A program made the translations under genes and the position numbers. Positions 62,692 to 64,000 of a DNA stretch of 64,000 nt are shown one piece after another. Under the pieces are notes generated by a model. That model saw only the letters and a list, made by a program, of their open reading frames with translations, searched no databases and had not been told where the DNA came from. Each line of letters starts with the position of its first letter. Position 1 is the first letter of the stretch. This DNA comes from Paenibacillus sp. MZ04-78.2. GTDB taxonomy: Bacteria; Bacillota; Bacilli; Paenibacillales; NBRC-103111. The stretch covers positions 1 to 64,000 of the forward strand of contig NZ_JANAVJ010000016.1 of assembly GCF_024213375.1 (NCBI RefSeq), in the 5' to 3' direction.

Positions 62692-63021
62692 ATGAAAGCA
62701 CAAACCCGAAGGAATGCTTACAGCGAAATCGTACGCTCCGATACGTTCCGCAGGCTAATGGTTCAAAAGAAACGTTTTATCCTGCCGATGTCGATCTTTT
62801 TCCTCGTGTTCTACTTCGTTCTTCCGGTCCTGACCTCGTATTCTCAAGTGCTGAACACCAAAGCGGTCGGTTCGATCACGTGGGCATGGATTTTCGCTTT
62901 TGCGCAATTTATGATGACCTGGGTGCTGTGTTCGCTGTATACCCGCAAGGCGGTCCAGTTCGACGCCTTGGCCGAACAAATCAAAGACGAGTCCAAAACG
63001 AGCCTGCGGAAGGTGGGGTAG
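62692..63021 (+). CDS. DUF485 domain membrane protein
   Basis: A 109-residue inner membrane protein of the DUF485 family: SDTFRRLMVQKKRFILPMSI then two helices (FFLVFYFVLPVLTSY and WAWIFAFAQFMMTWVLCSLY) and YTRKAVQFDALAEQIKDE. DUF485 genes nearly always precede actP-type solute:sodium symporters and are thought to be accessory subunits. ATG at 62692 follows GCAGGAGGGAAACCCA. The symporter starts 3 bp after its stop. Confidence 0.92.
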   Translation: MKAQTRRNAYSEIVRSDTFRRLMVQKKRFILPMSIFFLVFYFVLPVLTSYSQVLNTKAVGSITWAWIFAFAQFMMTWVLCSLYTRKAVQFDALAEQIKDESKTSLRKVG

Positions 63022-63024
63022 CCG

Positions 63025-64000
63025 ATGATGAATACAGCCTTTCTCTTGTTTCTGATCATCGTGGCGGGAACGCTGGTCATTACGTATTATGCGGCCAAAA
63101 AAACGAAGACCGCCAGCGAGTTTTATACCGCCGGGGGCGGGTTGACCGGCTGGCAGAACGGTCTGGCCATAGCGGGCGACTACATGTCTGCGGCTTCCTT
63201 CCTGGGGATCGCCGGGATGGTGGCGCTGTTCGGCTTCGACGGCTTCTTTTACAGCATCGGCTTTCTTGTCGCGTACCTCGTCGTGTTGTATTTGGTCGCG
63301 GAGCCGCTGCGCAATCTGGGCAAATATACGATGGCGGATATGATTGCGGCCCGTTTCGACAACAAGAAAGTGCGGGGCGTGGCGGCGCTGAACTCGATCA
63401 CGATCACGATCTTTTATATGATCGCTCAATTGGTGGGCGCCGGAGCCTTGATCAAGCTGCTGCTCGGTCTCGAATATTCGACCTCGGTCTTGATCGTCGG
63501 AGCGCTGATGACCGTCTATGTCGTCTTCGGCGGGATGACGGCCACGAGCTGGGTGCAGATCATCAAATGCGTGCTGCTGATGGCGGGAACGTTCATCATT
63601 TCGCTGATTGTGTTCGCCAAATTCGACTTCAATCTCCTTCATATGTTCGACGAGATGGCGAAGGCTACGCCGTTGAAAGAGGCCTTCTTGAATCCGGGCA
63701 ACAAGTTTACGAACGGGCTTGATACGATCTCGCTCAATATGGCGCTCGTGCTCGGTACCGCGGGCCTGCCGCATATTTTGATCCGCTTTTTTACGGTAAA
63801 AGACGCTCCGACCGCCAGGAAGTCCGTGGTTGTCGCGACTTGGGTCATCGGGGTGTTCTATGTCATGACGATTTTCCTCGGCTTCGGCGCGGCTGCTTTT
63901 GTCGGGAAGGATGTCATTGTGCAGGCGAACGCGGCGGGCAACATGGCGGCACCGCTACTGGCGAAGGCGCTCGGCGGCGATTTCCTGTTCGCTTTCGTCT
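63025..64000 (+). CDS. actP: Acetate-type solute:sodium symporter (ActP-like, partial)
   Basis: The frame is open from ATG ATG at 63025 to the window edge, about 325 residues. Helices alternate with conserved symporter motifs: ASEFYTAGGGLTGWQNGLAI, AGDYMSAASFLGIAGMVALF, GKYTMADMIAARFD, YVVFGGMTATSWVQIIKCVL and GTAGLPHILIRFFTVKDAPT ARKS. This is the ActP/MctC group taking up acetate, propionate or pyruvate with sodium. The 3' end is beyond the window. Pairing with DUF485 and proximity to LytST suggest induction by extracellular organic acids. Confidence 0.9.
   Translation, partial: MMNTAFLLFLIIVAGTLVITYYAAKKTKTASEFYTAGGGLTGWQNGLAIAGDYMSAASFLGIAGMVALFGFDGFFYSIGFLVAYLVVLYLVAEPLRNLGKYTMADMIAARFDNKKVRGVAALNSITITIFYMIAQLVGAGALIKLLLGLEYSTSVLIVGALMTVYVVFGGMTATSWVQIIKCVLLMAGTFIISLIVFAKFDFNLLHMFDEMAKATPLKEAFLNPGNKFTNGLDTISLNMALVLGTAGLPHILIRFFTVKDAPTARKSVVVATWVIGVFYVMTIFLGFGAAAFVGKDVIVQANAAGNMAAPLLAKALGGDFLFAFV

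Overview
The window looks like a chromosomal segment of a Gram-positive endospore former, most likely Paenibacillaceae (Paenibacillus, Cohnella or a relative). Pointers are the sigI-rsgI pair, the neighbouring ytqA and ytqB (mnmM) genes, a T-box ilv-leu operon, an L20-type leader before infC-rpmI-rplT, a WGxxGxxG-CTERM protein, an SLH-domain surface protein, strong AGGAGG ribosome binding sites, TTG/GTG starts and GC-rich coding sequence. No rRNA, tRNA or CRISPR array was found.

Positions 1-7.7 kb are an AT-rich accessory island unlike the rest. It opens with an IS66 end (to 540). A plus-strand cargo block follows: two very small genes, a DUF2971 protein, an unknown protein, and a winged-helix plus HEXXH-protease pair. 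Next come remnants of IS256-like and IS4-like elements. A tight, overlapping three-gene minus-strand operon (4808-7297) then encodes an unknown 436-residue protein, a small CxxC protein and a short SIR2-type NADase-like protein. The SIR2 frame has no conventional start codon. The island ends at the 3' end of an rlmD/rumA-type methyltransferase gene, where a perfect 35-bp direct repeat marks a probable attachment site. The three-gene operon is the best candidate for an undescribed system, probably an abortive-infection type defence.

9-25.5 kb is core genome: a two-gene ABC-2 exporter, a B12-binding radical SAM protein, manA, mnmM, a lipoprotein, ytqA, a WGxxGxxG protein, trmB, a processive-type lipid glycosyltransferase, a PAP2 phosphatase, a membrane GT2, infC-rpmI-rplT (infC starting at AUC) and a secreted metallophosphoesterase.

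25.8-36.3 kb carries branched-chain amino acid synthesis: a T-box leader with a probable Leu (CUC) specifier, then ilvB-ilvN-ilvC-leuA. A ydbS-ydbT-like PH-domain pair sits before leuB. A 2-Cys peroxiredoxin with a PerR-like palindrome and a lone gcvH follow.

36.4-44.9 kb is a minus-strand alpha-glucan locus: a GH15 glucoamylase-like enzyme, a KTSC protein, a sugar nucleotidyltransferase fused to a degenerate phosphohexomutase, a GH57-GT4 fusion and a DUF4912 protein.

45-64 kb holds sigI-rsgI, an SLH/von Willebrand A surface protein gene broken by two frameshifts, an aldo/keto reductase gene broken by one, an M17 aminopeptidase, a Gfo/Idh/MocA oxidoreductase, a four-PAS sporulation-type histidine kinase, a MurF-like ligase, a universal stress protein whose stop codon lies beyond a terminator, and a LytS-LytT pair next to a DUF485/acetate-type symporter operon that it may control.
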